Shown here piece by piece: positions 49,922-59,130 of a stretch of 64,000 nucleotides of DNA. A model generated the notes under the pieces. That model ran no database searches and was not told the DNA's origin. It saw nothing but the letters and a program-made list of their open reading frames with translations. The stretch's first letter is position 1. Each line of letters opens with the position of its first letter. This DNA is from JACCTI01 sp038237435. GTDB taxonomy: Bacteria > Verrucomicrobiota > Verrucomicrobiia > Chthoniobacterales > UBA10450. The stretch spans positions 96,096 through 160,095 of the forward strand of contig JBBRYT010000008.1 of NCBI GenBank assembly GCA_038237435.1, in the 5' to 3' direction. The position numbers and the translations under genes were made by a program.

Positions 49922-50674
49922 CTAACGGACGAACTTCTGAAAAAGCTGATTCGCTTCTTCCAGCGTTTCTTTGCTGCCGATGTCGAACCAGGTGCCGGCG
50001 ATCTGGTGCGTCTTGACCGGCTTGCGCGTATGCAACCACTGGATAAAACGGCCCGGCTGATCGGGATTATTTCCCGCAGCGATGTAGGTCGTAAAAAGCG
50101 AAATTGTCTCGCGCGAAAAATAATAAAGAGCGATCCCGGTCAGTGTGCTTTTCGGTTCGGTCGGTTTCTCCTCGAAGGAACTTAACACTCCGTTCGCGTC
50201 GGTTGTGATCGCGCTGTATTTCTTGATCGCTTCCAAATTACCGACGTCGTAGGTCGCCAGAGTTGCCTCCGAGCCTTGAGCCGCGCGCACAAAATCCGTC
50301 AACGGCGCGCTGAAAAGATTGTCGCCCGCGACGACGAGCAAATCTTCCTCGGCCAGATTCTCACGCAAGACCGCGAGTTGGATGTCGCCGATCGCGCCTA
50401 GTTTATCGGAGTCGTCGTTCGAGCCATCGTTGATGATCTTGATTGGGTGCGATGGCTGACGCGCTTGATACGTCGCGGCCCATTCCTGAAAATCCCCGGC
50501 GAATTTATTGTTCGTCACGACGAAGATGCCTTTGATGTCCGAAACCGGACTCAGATTGTCGAGGACCCATTCGATCATCGGCTTCCCGGCGACTTCGAGA
50601 AGCGGCTTCGCTTTCGTCAGCGTCAGCGGATAAAGACGCGTGGCGTAACCGGCGGCGAGGATAAGAACATTCAT
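49922..50674 (-). CDS. sugar-phosphate nucleotidyltransferase
   Basis: The 250-residue protein has the nucleotidyltransferase start MNVLILAAGYATRLYPLT with the TKAKPLLEVAGKPMI loop, the metal Asp in DLLVVAGDNLFSAPL and FEEKPTEPKS, then AGTWFDIGSKETLEEAN near the end. It makes an NDP-sugar (glucose-1-phosphate thymidylyl/uridylyl or mannose-type); the exact base is not clear. It is the last gene of the run icd-pgi-kinase-regulator-glnD (27-base gap to glnD). Confidence 0.88.
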   Translation of the reverse strand: MNVLILAAGYATRLYPLTLTKAKPLLEVAGKPMIEWVLDNLSPVSDIKGIFVVTNNKFAGDFQEWAATYQARQPSHPIKIINDGSNDDSDKLGAIGDIQLAVLRENLAEEDLLVVAGDNLFSAPLTDFVRAAQGSEATLATYDVGNLEAIKKYSAITTDANGVLSSFEEKPTEPKSTLTGIALYYFSRETISLFTTYIAAGNNPDQPGRFIQWLHTRKPVKTHQIAGTWFDIGSKETLEEANQLFQKFVR

Positions 50675-50701
50675 TGGTTAGGCGAAACGTGGCCGCGAAC
50701 C

Positions 50702-53482
50702 TTACCCGACCGCTGCTGCGCCGTCAGTTGCAATTTTTCCAAGCGCCGCTTGTTGCAGACGTTTTTGCAAAGAATCGATGCGCCCGGTCTCCGTGATTTT
50801 TGTGCGGGTTTCCGCGTCGACCACATAGAAGGTGTCGATGGCCGCGCCTTTCTCGGTGCTGACCCGCGAAAGCGCGATGGAAATTCCTTCTTCGCTCATA
50901 ACGGAGAGCAACTCAAAGAGCAGACCCAGCTGATCGGGCGTTTGAATTTGCACCAAAGTAAAACGGGGATGCGTTTTGTTATCGATGGCGATTGAGGTTG
51001 GGATATCTAATCTCGGGCCCGTTCGCTTTTCGATTTTGCTTCTCGCTTCCGTAAGCAAAGGGTGGAAATCAAAATCCATATTCGCGGAGGCGCCTAGAGT
51101 TTCTTCCACTCGGGCGAAAACGGCTTCATCGCTGACCGCGCGGCCGCTTACATCGCACACGCGAAAAATATCAAGCACTACATTATCGCCACGCGTGTAA
51201 ACATCCGCGCTTAAAATGTTAAGTGGGACGATAGAGAATGAACCCGCGATTCGAACCAAGAGGTTCTGCGCGTCCCATCCACAGAGCGACACGACGGAAT
51301 GTCCTTCTTCCGGGATGGCTTCCCATTGCACGGCGGGAGCGAGCGGAGGCTTTTCCTGCAAGTAAAGATTCCGTAGAAAAGTGCGAAATAACTGCGCGTG
51401 CGATGCAATATCCTTCACGGAAAAGGCGCGAAAATAATTGTCGGGCATGAAATCGAAATGCGTTTCGATTTCCTCGACGAAGTCCGGAGGAAGTTCGGCG
51501 CTAACTTCATTCCGCAGTTTTTCGCGTTCGATTTTTCGCGCGAGATGAAAGGCAGCCTGGTCTGCCAGATATTGCGAAGTGGCGTGAAAGATCTGCCAGA
51601 CTAACGACTCCTTCCAGTCCGACCATTTCTCCGCGCTCGTACCCTGGCCATCGGCCAGGGTCAACAACATGAGCGCATCGAGATTTTTTTGGTCACGCAC
51701 CAGACCCGCTAATTCTGCGGCCGTTTCCGGATCATCCAGGTTGCGCTGCCGCGCGATGTTGGAAAGCATCAGATGATTGTCCACCAGAAGGATGAGCGAC
51801 TTGCGTTGCTCCGAAGTCAGTTGCAGACGAACCGCGACGCGCTGGGCGAAAAGGGCACTGGCTTCCGCGTGCGGTTTGGCGCCGATGCCCTTGCCCGTGT
51901 CGTGCAAAAGTAACGCGAGATAAAGTACGAGCGGATCTTCCAGTTTCTCGAAAAGTTCGCGATACGCGCGCAATCGCCGGCTCGTGCTCGTGCACAGCTC
52001 GTCGAGCTTATCGATACAGATCAACGTGTGTTCATCCGCGGTGTAGCGGTGAAAGAATTCGTGTTGCACCAAACACGTCAGCGGACCGAATTCCGGAATA
52101 TATCTGCCTAAAAAATCCACCCGATGCATCAGGCGCAAAGCAGCCGCGGCGCTTCCTTTGCGAGACAGGATGCGTTTAAAAATCTCGCGCGGTGCAGTGC
52201 CGTAACGAAAATCCCGCGTGACCAACGCTGGTTGGCGCGAGAGGTGATCTTCTAGCTCCGGGCTCAGGTCTAACGAGTGCAATTGGGCCATCTCGAAGAT
52301 GCGCAGAATTGCGCTCGGTTCTTTTTTCAAAAGATCCAAATCATGGAGATAGAGCTGGCCCTGACGATTGATAAAATCTCCAAGCCTTTCTTCCTTGGGA
52401 CGGACCATCGGTAAAAATCCGAACAGACTTCGCGAGCCGTTGATCGAGCGACCGGAGGCAAATTGTTCGGAGATGCGTTCGGTCACGCGATAGATATTTC
52501 GCGTGTGCTCATAAAAATCTTTCATCAACGCTTCGCTGGGAAGGGAACGCCCCCTGCGGGAGTAGCGTAATCGTTGCGCGATTTGTTCCTGCAGATTCAA
52601 ATGCAGCACATCGGTCGCGCGGCCGGTGGCGTAATGCAGATCGGTGCGGAGACGTAAAAGGAAATCGTAAGCAGCTTCGATTCGGCGCTGGTCGGATTCG
52701 CTCAACCAATCTTTTCCGACAAGTTGATTGGTCGTTAGGGCGCCTTCCTTGAAATAAGTCATCCAAAGGAGATTTTGATAATCGCGTAATCCACCGCAGC
52801 CGCTTTTTAGGTTCGGCTCCTGCATGTAAACACTGTCGCCGAACTTCGCGTGCCGCTCCGCCTGATCGTGCATGCGTAACTCGACGTAATGCCGTTCGTA
52901 ACCCTCGACGCACTTCCCGCGGAAGCTGGTCCGAAAAAGGGCTTCGACCTTCTGATCGCCAGCGAGATAACGGGCTTCCAGCATGGCCGTTTTCGTCAGC
53001 ATGTCTTTGTTCGCTTGCGTGATCGCGCCTTTCACGGAACGCGTCGAGTGGCCGACTTTGAAACCGATATCCCAAAGTAAATACAGCACCTGTTCGATGA
53101 CCTGCGCGGCGTAGGGTGAAACTTGCTCGCGGCTGTCGTTATGCAAAAACATCACATCGACGTCGCTCGAGGGATTTAATTCGCCGCGGCCATAACCGCC
53201 AAGCGCGAGCAGAGTCAGCGAAGTGGGTGGAAGATTTTTTTCCTGCCGGGCAAATGAATCGGCCGCCGCATAAACATGTTGCAGCAGGATGTCGATGAGA
53301 TCACGGCGACGCGCGCAAATTTCGCGGCCGCCGCCGCCGGCCTGGTGCTTCAAGCGCAACCGATGTTCTTCGATGCGAAGAAATTTTTTATAGAGCGGCA
53401 GGACCTCCGTTGGGCGCGCGCTGCCTGCGGGTGCGAGTTGCCGCTCCGCGTGCGCGAGAACCTTATCGAGGTGCCGGGACAC
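50702..53482 (-). CDS. glnD: PII uridylyltransferase/uridylyl-removing enzyme
   Basis: The 926-residue enzyme senses glutamine and modifies PII. The nucleotidyltransferase site is LLALGGYGRGELNPSSDVDV (residues 91-110), the HD domain has LYLALLLHDTGKGIG and TLICIDKL, and two ACT domains follow in the last 200 residues (VVSLCGWDAQNLLVRIAGSF-like and RFTLVQIQTPDQLGLLFELL). Length and order are normal. It is between the NtrC-type regulator (38 bases upstream) and the nucleotidyltransferase. Its presence in a run with an NtrC-like pair suggests nitrogen control. Confidence 0.95.
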   Translation of the reverse strand: MSRHLDKVLAHAERQLAPAGSARPTEVLPLYKKFLRIEEHRLRLKHQAGGGGREICARRRDLIDILLQHVYAAADSFARQEKNLPPTSLTLLALGGYGRGELNPSSDVDVMFLHNDSREQVSPYAAQVIEQVLYLLWDIGFKVGHSTRSVKGAITQANKDMLTKTAMLEARYLAGDQKVEALFRTSFRGKCVEGYERHYVELRMHDQAERHAKFGDSVYMQEPNLKSGCGGLRDYQNLLWMTYFKEGALTTNQLVGKDWLSESDQRRIEAAYDFLLRLRTDLHYATGRATDVLHLNLQEQIAQRLRYSRRGRSLPSEALMKDFYEHTRNIYRVTERISEQFASGRSINGSRSLFGFLPMVRPKEERLGDFINRQGQLYLHDLDLLKKEPSAILRIFEMAQLHSLDLSPELEDHLSRQPALVTRDFRYGTAPREIFKRILSRKGSAAAALRLMHRVDFLGRYIPEFGPLTCLVQHEFFHRYTADEHTLICIDKLDELCTSTSRRLRAYRELFEKLEDPLVLYLALLLHDTGKGIGAKPHAEASALFAQRVAVRLQLTSEQRKSLILLVDNHLMLSNIARQRNLDDPETAAELAGLVRDQKNLDALMLLTLADGQGTSAEKWSDWKESLVWQIFHATSQYLADQAAFHLARKIEREKLRNEVSAELPPDFVEEIETHFDFMPDNYFRAFSVKDIASHAQLFRTFLRNLYLQEKPPLAPAVQWEAIPEEGHSVVSLCGWDAQNLLVRIAGSFSIVPLNILSADVYTRGDNVVLDIFRVCDVSGRAVSDEAVFARVEETLGASANMDFDFHPLLTEARSKIEKRTGPRLDIPTSIAIDNKTHPRFTLVQIQTPDQLGLLFELLSVMSEEGISIALSRVSTEKGAAIDTFYVVDAETRTKITETGRIDSLQKRLQQAALGKIATDGAAAVG

Positions 53483-53490
53483 GCCCCATT

Positions 53491-53517
53491 GTAACGGCAG
53501 TCACAGACTGCCGCTAC
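53491..53517. repeat. REP-like palindrome between the NtrC-type gene and glnD
   Basis: GTAACGGCAGTC (53491-53502), loop ACA, GACTGCCGCTAC (53506-53517): 12-bp arms with one mismatch. It follows CCATT and shares CCATTGTARCGGCAG with the palindrome at 58563. Located between two genes of one transcript, it is like the REP elements linked to RAYT transposases (one at 61689). Confidence 0.6.
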
Positions 53518-53520
53518 AGG

Positions 53521-54918
53521 TCACAGCTGGATCGCGTGCCGCTTCATCTTGTTATAAAGCGTGGGACGCTGAATGCCGAGAAGCTGCGCGGCTTTCTTTT
53601 TGTTGCCGTGCGATTGCGCGAGGGCCTGCAAGATCGCTTCGCGTTCGAGATTATCCAGACTTTGCACCCCGCCATTGTGGGTCGGGGGCGCGTGCGTGCT
53701 GCTCTGCAGGACGGACGGTAGTTGCACTTCCACGGGCAATTCTTTGATTCCAATTGCACCCGCGCGCGCGAGCACAACGGCGTACTCGATGGTGTTTTGT
53801 AATTCGCGCACGTTCCCGCGCCAGGTGTAATCGAGCAATTTCTGAAATGCTTCCGGCGCGATTTCCGGCTCCGGTTTCCCCATTTGTTGCGCAAACTGTT
53901 TCACGAAGGACGCCACCAGCGGCGGAATGTCCTCCTTGCGATCGCGCAACGGTGGCACCTCGATTTGAAAAGTATTGATGCGGTAATAGAGATCGGCCCG
54001 CAGCCGGCTTTCCGCCAGCGCCTGCGCGACGGGTCGATTCGTCGCTGCGATCACGCGAAAATCGGCCTTCAAAGTTTTCGTGCTGCCTAACGAGCGATAT
54101 TCCCGTTCCTGTAAGACGCGCAAAAAACGCGTCTGCAATTCCAATGGCATTTCGGAAATCTCGTCCAGAAAAAGTGTACCACCCGCGGCGGCAGCGATCA
54201 TTCCGGGAAAATCGTGCATCGCGCCGGTGAAGGCGCCTTTCACGTAACCGAATAATTCCGATTCGATCATGGTTTGCGGAAAGGCGGCGCAATTCAGTTT
54301 CACCATGGGGTTGTCTGCGCGTCGGCTGCGACTGTGAATCACATTCGCGATCACTTCTTTGCCAACGCCGCTCTCGCCCGTAACGAGAACATTCGCGTCC
54401 GAAGGAGCCATGGCCTCGATCAGCTCATGAATTTCCTGCATGGCCTTGCTCTTAAAGACAGGCGCAAGCCGCGTCTCGGCAATTTCCAGTCGTCGCTCAA
54501 GTTGGTGCGTGCGCTCGCGCAGCTCTTCCGTTTCGCGAAGAAGCGATTGTTTTTCCATCGCCTTTTCAATCAGGCTCAGCAATTCCTCCGGGGCGTATGG
54601 TTTGCTAATGAAGTGATAGGCGCCGCGTTTGATCGATTCGATCGCGTTGTTAAGCGAATCGTGCGCAGTCAAAATAATGACCTGAGTTTCCGCGTGCTCC
54701 CGCTTGATCTGTTCGAGCATTTCCAACCCTTGCGCGTCCGGTAATTGCAGATCGAGGAGAACGACCGTGGGGGAATTATTTTTGAGCGCGCGCAAACCTT
54801 GCGCAGCAGTGCCGGCCGCTTCGACTTGATAACCGTGTCGACCGAGGAGCGCCTGGAGCGTGAGGAGGATCGGCCGCTCGTCGTCGATGATCAGAATGCG
54901 CCGGTTCTCCGCGGTCAT
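53521..54918 (-). CDS. NtrC-family sigma-54-dependent response regulator
   Basis: The 465-residue regulator has a receiver domain (IIDDERPIL, phospho-acceptor Asp in VVLLDLQLPDAQGLEML, Lys in FISKPYAPEEL), an AAA+ domain (Walker A VTGESGVGKEVIANVIHS, the GAFTGA loop in YVKGAFTGAM, Walker B GGTLFLDEISEMP, and RRLRADLYYRINT-like arginine finger region) and a Fis helix at the end (NKKKAAQLLGIQRPTLYNKMKR). It activates sigma-54 promoters. Its kinase is the preceding gene (24-base gap). Confidence 0.93.
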   Translation of the reverse strand: MTAENRRILIIDDERPILLTLQALLGRHGYQVEAAGTAAQGLRALKNNSPTVVLLDLQLPDAQGLEMLEQIKREHAETQVIILTAHDSLNNAIESIKRGAYHFISKPYAPEELLSLIEKAMEKQSLLRETEELRERTHQLERRLEIAETRLAPVFKSKAMQEIHELIEAMAPSDANVLVTGESGVGKEVIANVIHSRSRRADNPMVKLNCAAFPQTMIESELFGYVKGAFTGAMHDFPGMIAAAAGGTLFLDEISEMPLELQTRFLRVLQEREYRSLGSTKTLKADFRVIAATNRPVAQALAESRLRADLYYRINTFQIEVPPLRDRKEDIPPLVASFVKQFAQQMGKPEPEIAPEAFQKLLDYTWRGNVRELQNTIEYAVVLARAGAIGIKELPVEVQLPSVLQSSTHAPPTHNGGVQSLDNLEREAILQALAQSHGNKKKAAQLLGIQRPTLYNKMKRHAIQL

Positions 54919-54942
54919 CGTGATTTCCGCTCCGACGACTTG

Positions 54943-55680
54943 TTAGACCTGATGAATTGGCAGCGCGATCGTCGTAAAGAGAAAGGCGCGAGCTGGATCA
55001 AACTGGGCTTCAAATCGGCCTCCATGGGCCTCGATGATAGAACGCGCTCGATGGAGTCCAAGGCCATAATGTCCGTGCGCGACTTTGGCGAACGGTTCGT
55101 GGCCCCATTTATCGGTGGAGCCCTTAAACTGAGTCTTCGGTTCGCGCAGGGTGAAAACAAATTCGCTCGTCGTAATGGCAGCGCTTGCTTCCATCGTTTC
55201 CCTGCTCCGGCTGTGTTGAAACGCATTTCCGAAAAGTTCCAGGAATGCCGCCTGCAGGTTTTGCGGGTCGATGTTCAGCTGCGCCTTTTCCACTTCGACA
55301 GTCCATTGCACTGACTTTGCTTCCTCGGGAAATTGCGATTGCAGTTTGCTCCGCAAATCTTCCAGGAACGCCGCGGCCTCGTATGGCATCGGGGTCAATC
55401 TTATCTCTGCCAGAGCACCGCTAAGTTTTTGCAGGCTGCGTCCCATATCGGAAAACATTCCGCGCAGCCTCTGCACCTCGCCTTTCATTTCCGCGTCAGT
55501 CGTCACCTCATTCATGTAGGCGGCCTGCAGCTCCGCGGCATTAAGGTGATTCCGCAGGTCATGGCTCAGTTGCCTGACGAAATGGACGACACGCGACATC
55601 GGTACGTGCACGGTGTCGGTTTGGTTGTTGGGGTTGGACGGTTGCGACATCAGGCGCGGAATTCGCCCCACAGTATGCAT
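54943..55680 (-). CDS. cytoplasmic sensor histidine kinase, partner of the NtrC-type regulator
   Basis: From the ATG at 55680 (245 residues) it has a short lead, then the phospho-acceptor helix RQLSHDLRNHLNAAELQAAY and an ATP-binding domain (AAFLELFGNAFQHSRSRE, GHYGLGLHRARSIIEAHGG). There is no membrane helix and no clear input domain, so the signal may come from another protein. The ATG is chosen because it starts 16 bases after the pgi stop; the open frame upstream overlaps pgi. It directly precedes the regulator. Alternative starts are at 55650 and 55599. Confidence 0.85.
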   Translation of the reverse strand: MHTVGRIPRLMSQPSNPNNQTDTVHVPMSRVVHFVRQLSHDLRNHLNAAELQAAYMNEVTTDAEMKGEVQRLRGMFSDMGRSLQKLSGALAEIRLTPMPYEAAAFLEDLRSKLQSQFPEEAKSVQWTVEVEKAQLNIDPQNLQAAFLELFGNAFQHSRSRETMEASAAITTSEFVFTLREPKTQFKGSTDKWGHEPFAKVAHGHYGLGLHRARSIIEAHGGRFEAQFDPARAFLFTTIALPIHQV

Positions 55681-55696
55681 CGAAAGAAGCGCCTCG

Positions 55697-57247
55697 CTAC
55701 CTTCGTGAAAATTTATCGGCCCCTGGGTTTTCGCCGACGCTACGACTGATCGTGGAATCGTTCGCCGCCAGATGCCGCAGCACGTGGTAAACAGCCTCCG
55801 GATCGGAGCCAAGTTTCTGCGCCAGTTCCTCGGCAGTTTCTGCGCGAGGGCCTAGGTCTTTCTGCAAACTTCGCTGCAATTCTAGCACCGCGGTGGCGGC
55901 TTTCTTGCCCGCCTCAACACCCGGCTGATGATAGGGATTTATGTTGACGAGCGATCCGTAGAAACCAACTGCGCGTTCGTAGAGCGCAATCAACGCGCCG
56001 ATGTTAAAGGCATTCATTTCGGGAATCGCGATGGTAATCGATTCGCGTCCTTTTTCGTAAAGCGCGGTGCGTGTGCCGCGAAGAAAACCGTGTAGATAAT
56101 CGCCGCTCGTCACGCCCGGTTCCGCCTCGAAGGCTTGTCCTGCGCGATCCTTGTGCACTTCGATAAAGGTGACAAAGAAGTTTAAGACGCCGTCGCGAAG
56201 TTGTTGCACGTAGGCATGCTGATCGGTGGAACCTTTGTTCCCGTAAACAGCAATACCTTGATGCACGACGTTGCCATCGAGATCTCGTTCCTTGCCTAAC
56301 GACTCCATGACCAGCTGTTGCAAATAGCGGCTGAAGAGGAGCAAACGGTCCTTGTAGGGCAGGATGACCATGTCCTTTTCGCCCCGACCATTTCCGGCGT
56401 AGTGCCACATGAGCGCGAGCAACATCGCGGCGTTGCGCAGCGCGTTTTTCTCACGGGTTTTTTTATCCATGGCCGCGGCACCGGCCAGAAAGCTATCGAT
56501 GTCGATCCCTTGCAACGCCGCCGGCAGCAAACCCACCGCGCTCATGACCGAGGTCCGTCCACCGATCCAATCGAACATCGGAAAGCGGTCCAACCACTTG
56601 TTAGACTTTGCGTAGCGATCGAGCTCGCTATCCACACCGGTGACGGCCAGGGCGTGTTCACCAAATTGAAGTCCGGCCGCGCGGAACCGCCCTTCCGTCT
56701 CCAGCATGCCGTTGCGCGTTTCTTTCGTCCCGCCGCTCTTGGAAATGACCACGACGAGCGTCGCGCCTAACGAGTCCTGAAGCTGCGCGAAGACGCGATC
56801 GAATCCATTCGGATCAGTGTTGTCGAAAAAGTAAGTCTTTAGTGAAGCATCCGCCGTCGACAACGCATCCGCTACGAATTGCGGACCGAGTGCGGAGCCA
56901 CCGATACCGATCAGCAAAAGATTGCGGAATTTCTTTTCCGCATGGACGCGCGCGGCAAAATCTTTAATGCGCGCATTGGTTTCGGTGATCTCACGGCGCA
57001 ACTGCTCGTTAGGCGCGAGCTCCGGAGTGCGTAGCCAATAATGGCCGACCATTCGCTTTTCGTCAGGATTGGCGATTGCACCGCCTTCGAGTTCATCCAT
57101 GGCAACCACGGCCTGCTCGACCTGCGGCTGCATGCGCAACAGGAAATCATCCGGAAAACGCATCCGGCTTATATCGATGGAAAAACCGAGATCCTCGTAA
57201 GCGAGGAAATATTTTTGAAACCGATCCCAGAGAGACGACGAACTCAC
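55697..57247 (-). CDS. pgi: glucose-6-phosphate isomerase
   Basis: The 516-residue enzyme interconverts glucose-6-phosphate and fructose-6-phosphate. LLIGIGGSALGPQFV, VVISKSGGTKETRNGMLE, WIGGRTSVMSAVGLLPAAL, NVVHQGIAVYGNKGSTDQH and INPYHQPGVEAGK are visible, with the catalytic Glu/His/Lys region. It is somewhat longer than the short forms but complete. It overlaps icd by 4 bases (ATGA). Several repeat words lie inside (56294, 56765, 57005). Confidence 0.94.
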   Translation of the reverse strand: MSSSSLWDRFQKYFLAYEDLGFSIDISRMRFPDDFLLRMQPQVEQAVVAMDELEGGAIANPDEKRMVGHYWLRTPELAPNEQLRREITETNARIKDFAARVHAEKKFRNLLLIGIGGSALGPQFVADALSTADASLKTYFFDNTDPNGFDRVFAQLQDSLGATLVVVISKSGGTKETRNGMLETEGRFRAAGLQFGEHALAVTGVDSELDRYAKSNKWLDRFPMFDWIGGRTSVMSAVGLLPAALQGIDIDSFLAGAAAMDKKTREKNALRNAAMLLALMWHYAGNGRGEKDMVILPYKDRLLLFSRYLQQLVMESLGKERDLDGNVVHQGIAVYGNKGSTDQHAYVQQLRDGVLNFFVTFIEVHKDRAGQAFEAEPGVTSGDYLHGFLRGTRTALYEKGRESITIAIPEMNAFNIGALIALYERAVGFYGSLVNINPYHQPGVEAGKKAATAVLELQRSLQKDLGPRAETAEELAQKLGSDPEAVYHVLRHLAANDSTISRSVGENPGADKFSRR

Positions 57248-58554
57248 ATGTGGTCAATAATGTTCTGTCCGAACTCCGAGCACTTGATCTCGGTCGCGTT
57301 CTCCATGAGTCGTGCGAAATCGTAAGTCACACGCTTGCTCGCGATCGCGCCGTTCAGTCCTTTAACGATCAAGTCGGCCGCTTCGGCCCAATTCATGTAG
57401 CGGAACATCATTTCGCCCGAGAGAACGACTGAGCCCGGATTCACTTTGTCTTGGTTCGCATACTTTGGTGCAGTGCCATGCGTCGCTTCGAAAACGGCGT
57501 GGCCCGTGATGTAGTTAATATTACCGCCAGGCGCAATGCCGATCCCTCCGACTTGCGCGGCTAGCGCGTCGCTCAGGTAATCTCCATTCAGATTCAAAGT
57601 CGCGATGACATCGAAATCTCCCGGCCGCGTTAGAACTTGCTGCAATGTGATATCTGCAATGGCGTCCTTGATAATAATGCCGGCGCCCGGTTTCCCCATC
57701 GGAATGCGGCACCACGGCCCGCCGTCGATTTCTTCCGCCCCGAAGTAGCTTTTCGCGATCTCGTAGCCCCAATCGCGAAAAGCACCTTCGGTAAATTTCA
57801 TGATGTTGCCTTTGTGCACCATCGTCACGCTCTTGCGCTGGTTCTGGATCGCATAACTGATCGCGCTGTGAATCAAACGCACACTGCCGGAACGGCTCAC
57901 CGGCTTGATGCCAATGCCCACCATGACATCGTCCTTTTCCGGCGCGCCCACCATTTTCCAAAAATCAGCCGCTTTCTCTTTAGTCCCGAAACGAATCTTT
58001 TCGAAACCCTTGGGAAACTCCTTCTCTAAAAACGCGAGAATCTTCTTCGATTCCTCACTGCCCGCCGCGTAATCAATACCAGCGTATATGTCCTCGGTAT
58101 TCTCACGGAAAATAATCATGTTTACCTTCTCCGGATGTTTCACGGGTGAGGGGACGCCTTTGAAATACTGCACCGGCCGCAGACAAACGAAGAGATCGAG
58201 CAACTGACGCAATGCGACATTAAGCGAACGAATTCCGCCGCCGACAGGAGTCGTTAGCGGACCTTTGATTCCAACGAGGTATTCGCGAAATGCCTCCACC
58301 GTGTCGTTAGGCAACCACTCATCGAACTTATCTTTAGCTGCCTGCCCCGCGAAAACCTCAAACCACGCGATCTTCTTTTGTCCGCCATAAGCCTTCTCCA
58401 CCGCGGCATCGAAGACGCGCTCACTCGCCGCCCAGATATCCGGCCCCGTCCCATCACCGCGAATAAACGGAATCACCGGCCGATCCGGCACCTTCAGAGT
58501 CTGGTCGCGCGTAATCTTTTCGCCGGCAGGCGGAGTGATGTCTTTGTAGGGCAT
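57244..58554 (-). CDS. icd: NADP-dependent isocitrate dehydrogenase
   Basis: From the ATG at 58554 the protein has 436 residues; it converts isocitrate to 2-oxoglutarate. PVIPFIRGDGTGPDIW, the substrate motif TTPVGGGIRSLNVALRQ, IIFRENTEDIYAGI, MVHKGNIMKFTEGAF and the signature LNLNGDYLSDALAAQVGG are present, then ATHGTAPKYANQ. It leads the run with pgi, the two-component pair and glnD; its product 2-oxoglutarate is the signal read by PII, whose modifier is GlnD, so the order makes metabolic sense. A palindrome lies right before the start. Confidence 0.95.
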   Translation of the reverse strand: MPYKDITPPAGEKITRDQTLKVPDRPVIPFIRGDGTGPDIWAASERVFDAAVEKAYGGQKKIAWFEVFAGQAAKDKFDEWLPNDTVEAFREYLVGIKGPLTTPVGGGIRSLNVALRQLLDLFVCLRPVQYFKGVPSPVKHPEKVNMIIFRENTEDIYAGIDYAAGSEESKKILAFLEKEFPKGFEKIRFGTKEKAADFWKMVGAPEKDDVMVGIGIKPVSRSGSVRLIHSAISYAIQNQRKSVTMVHKGNIMKFTEGAFRDWGYEIAKSYFGAEEIDGGPWCRIPMGKPGAGIIIKDAIADITLQQVLTRPGDFDVIATLNLNGDYLSDALAAQVGGIGIAPGGNINYITGHAVFEATHGTAPKYANQDKVNPGSVVLSGEMMFRYMNWAEAADLIVKGLNGAIASKRVTYDFARLMENATEIKCSEFGQNIIDHM

Positions 58555-58562
58555 TCGCCATT

Positions 58563-58585
58563 GTAGCGGCAGCCGTGGCGGCTGC
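58563..58585. repeat. REP-like palindrome upstream of icd
   Basis: GTAGCGGCAGCCG…CGGCTGC: GCAGCCG (58569-58575), loop TGG, CGGCTGC (58579-58585). With preceding CCATT it shares 15 of 16 bases with the first arm at 53487. It lies 9 bases before the icd ATG, in the leader of the run, and might act in RNA stability or be a REP copy. Confidence 0.5.
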
Positions 58586-58587
58586 AA

Positions 58588-59130
58588 AAAGGAAACGAAT
58601 CAGAGTTTCGCTACTCAATACCTGAGCTGCTTCGTCTCTGCGACTGAGCGCCGCGACTGTCGGCAATCCAGCTGCCAGGTGCTTGGCTCGGGAATCGGAA
58701 CGATCTCCCAATCCATGTCAGGGCAAAAGACGCTGTTCCGAGAAATCGGTGTCGAAGCCGCTCTAGAAACGAAATCGAATTCAGCTGTCCCTGAGTCGCC
58801 CCTGAGCCATTACTGCCGACTGGCATCTGTTCAGTCCCGTTTCCCGTAAAAGGTGTTCCGCTGTAGTCGTATCCGGACAGTGTCCGCTCCAGCTCTGGCC
58901 ATTGCCAGCGGCGAAGTGCAAAATACTGATGGCGATCAATAGATAACTAGTGCCGGCAAGTTCCGCGCGTTCACATCCCCCAAAGAAGGTGAAAAGTGAA
59001 CACTGGAAGCTCGCAGGGCCGACTCGGTCTGCAGTTTTGGGGATTGTTAGAAAACTCTACCGTTTTCCGCAGCGATCGGCGAGAATTGCAAACCGTCCGA
59101 CGCGTTTTCTCGGAGGAGACGTCGTAGCTC
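58588..59130. other. gene-free stretch between icd and the 59131 gene
   Basis: About 540 bases with only random-looking short frames. It should hold the promoter of the icd run (minus strand) and that of the divergent gene at 59131. I saw no clear promoter pair, no repeat word and no tRNA. An isolated hairpin at 58910 (GCCATTGCCAGCGGC) is weak. Confidence 0.35.
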
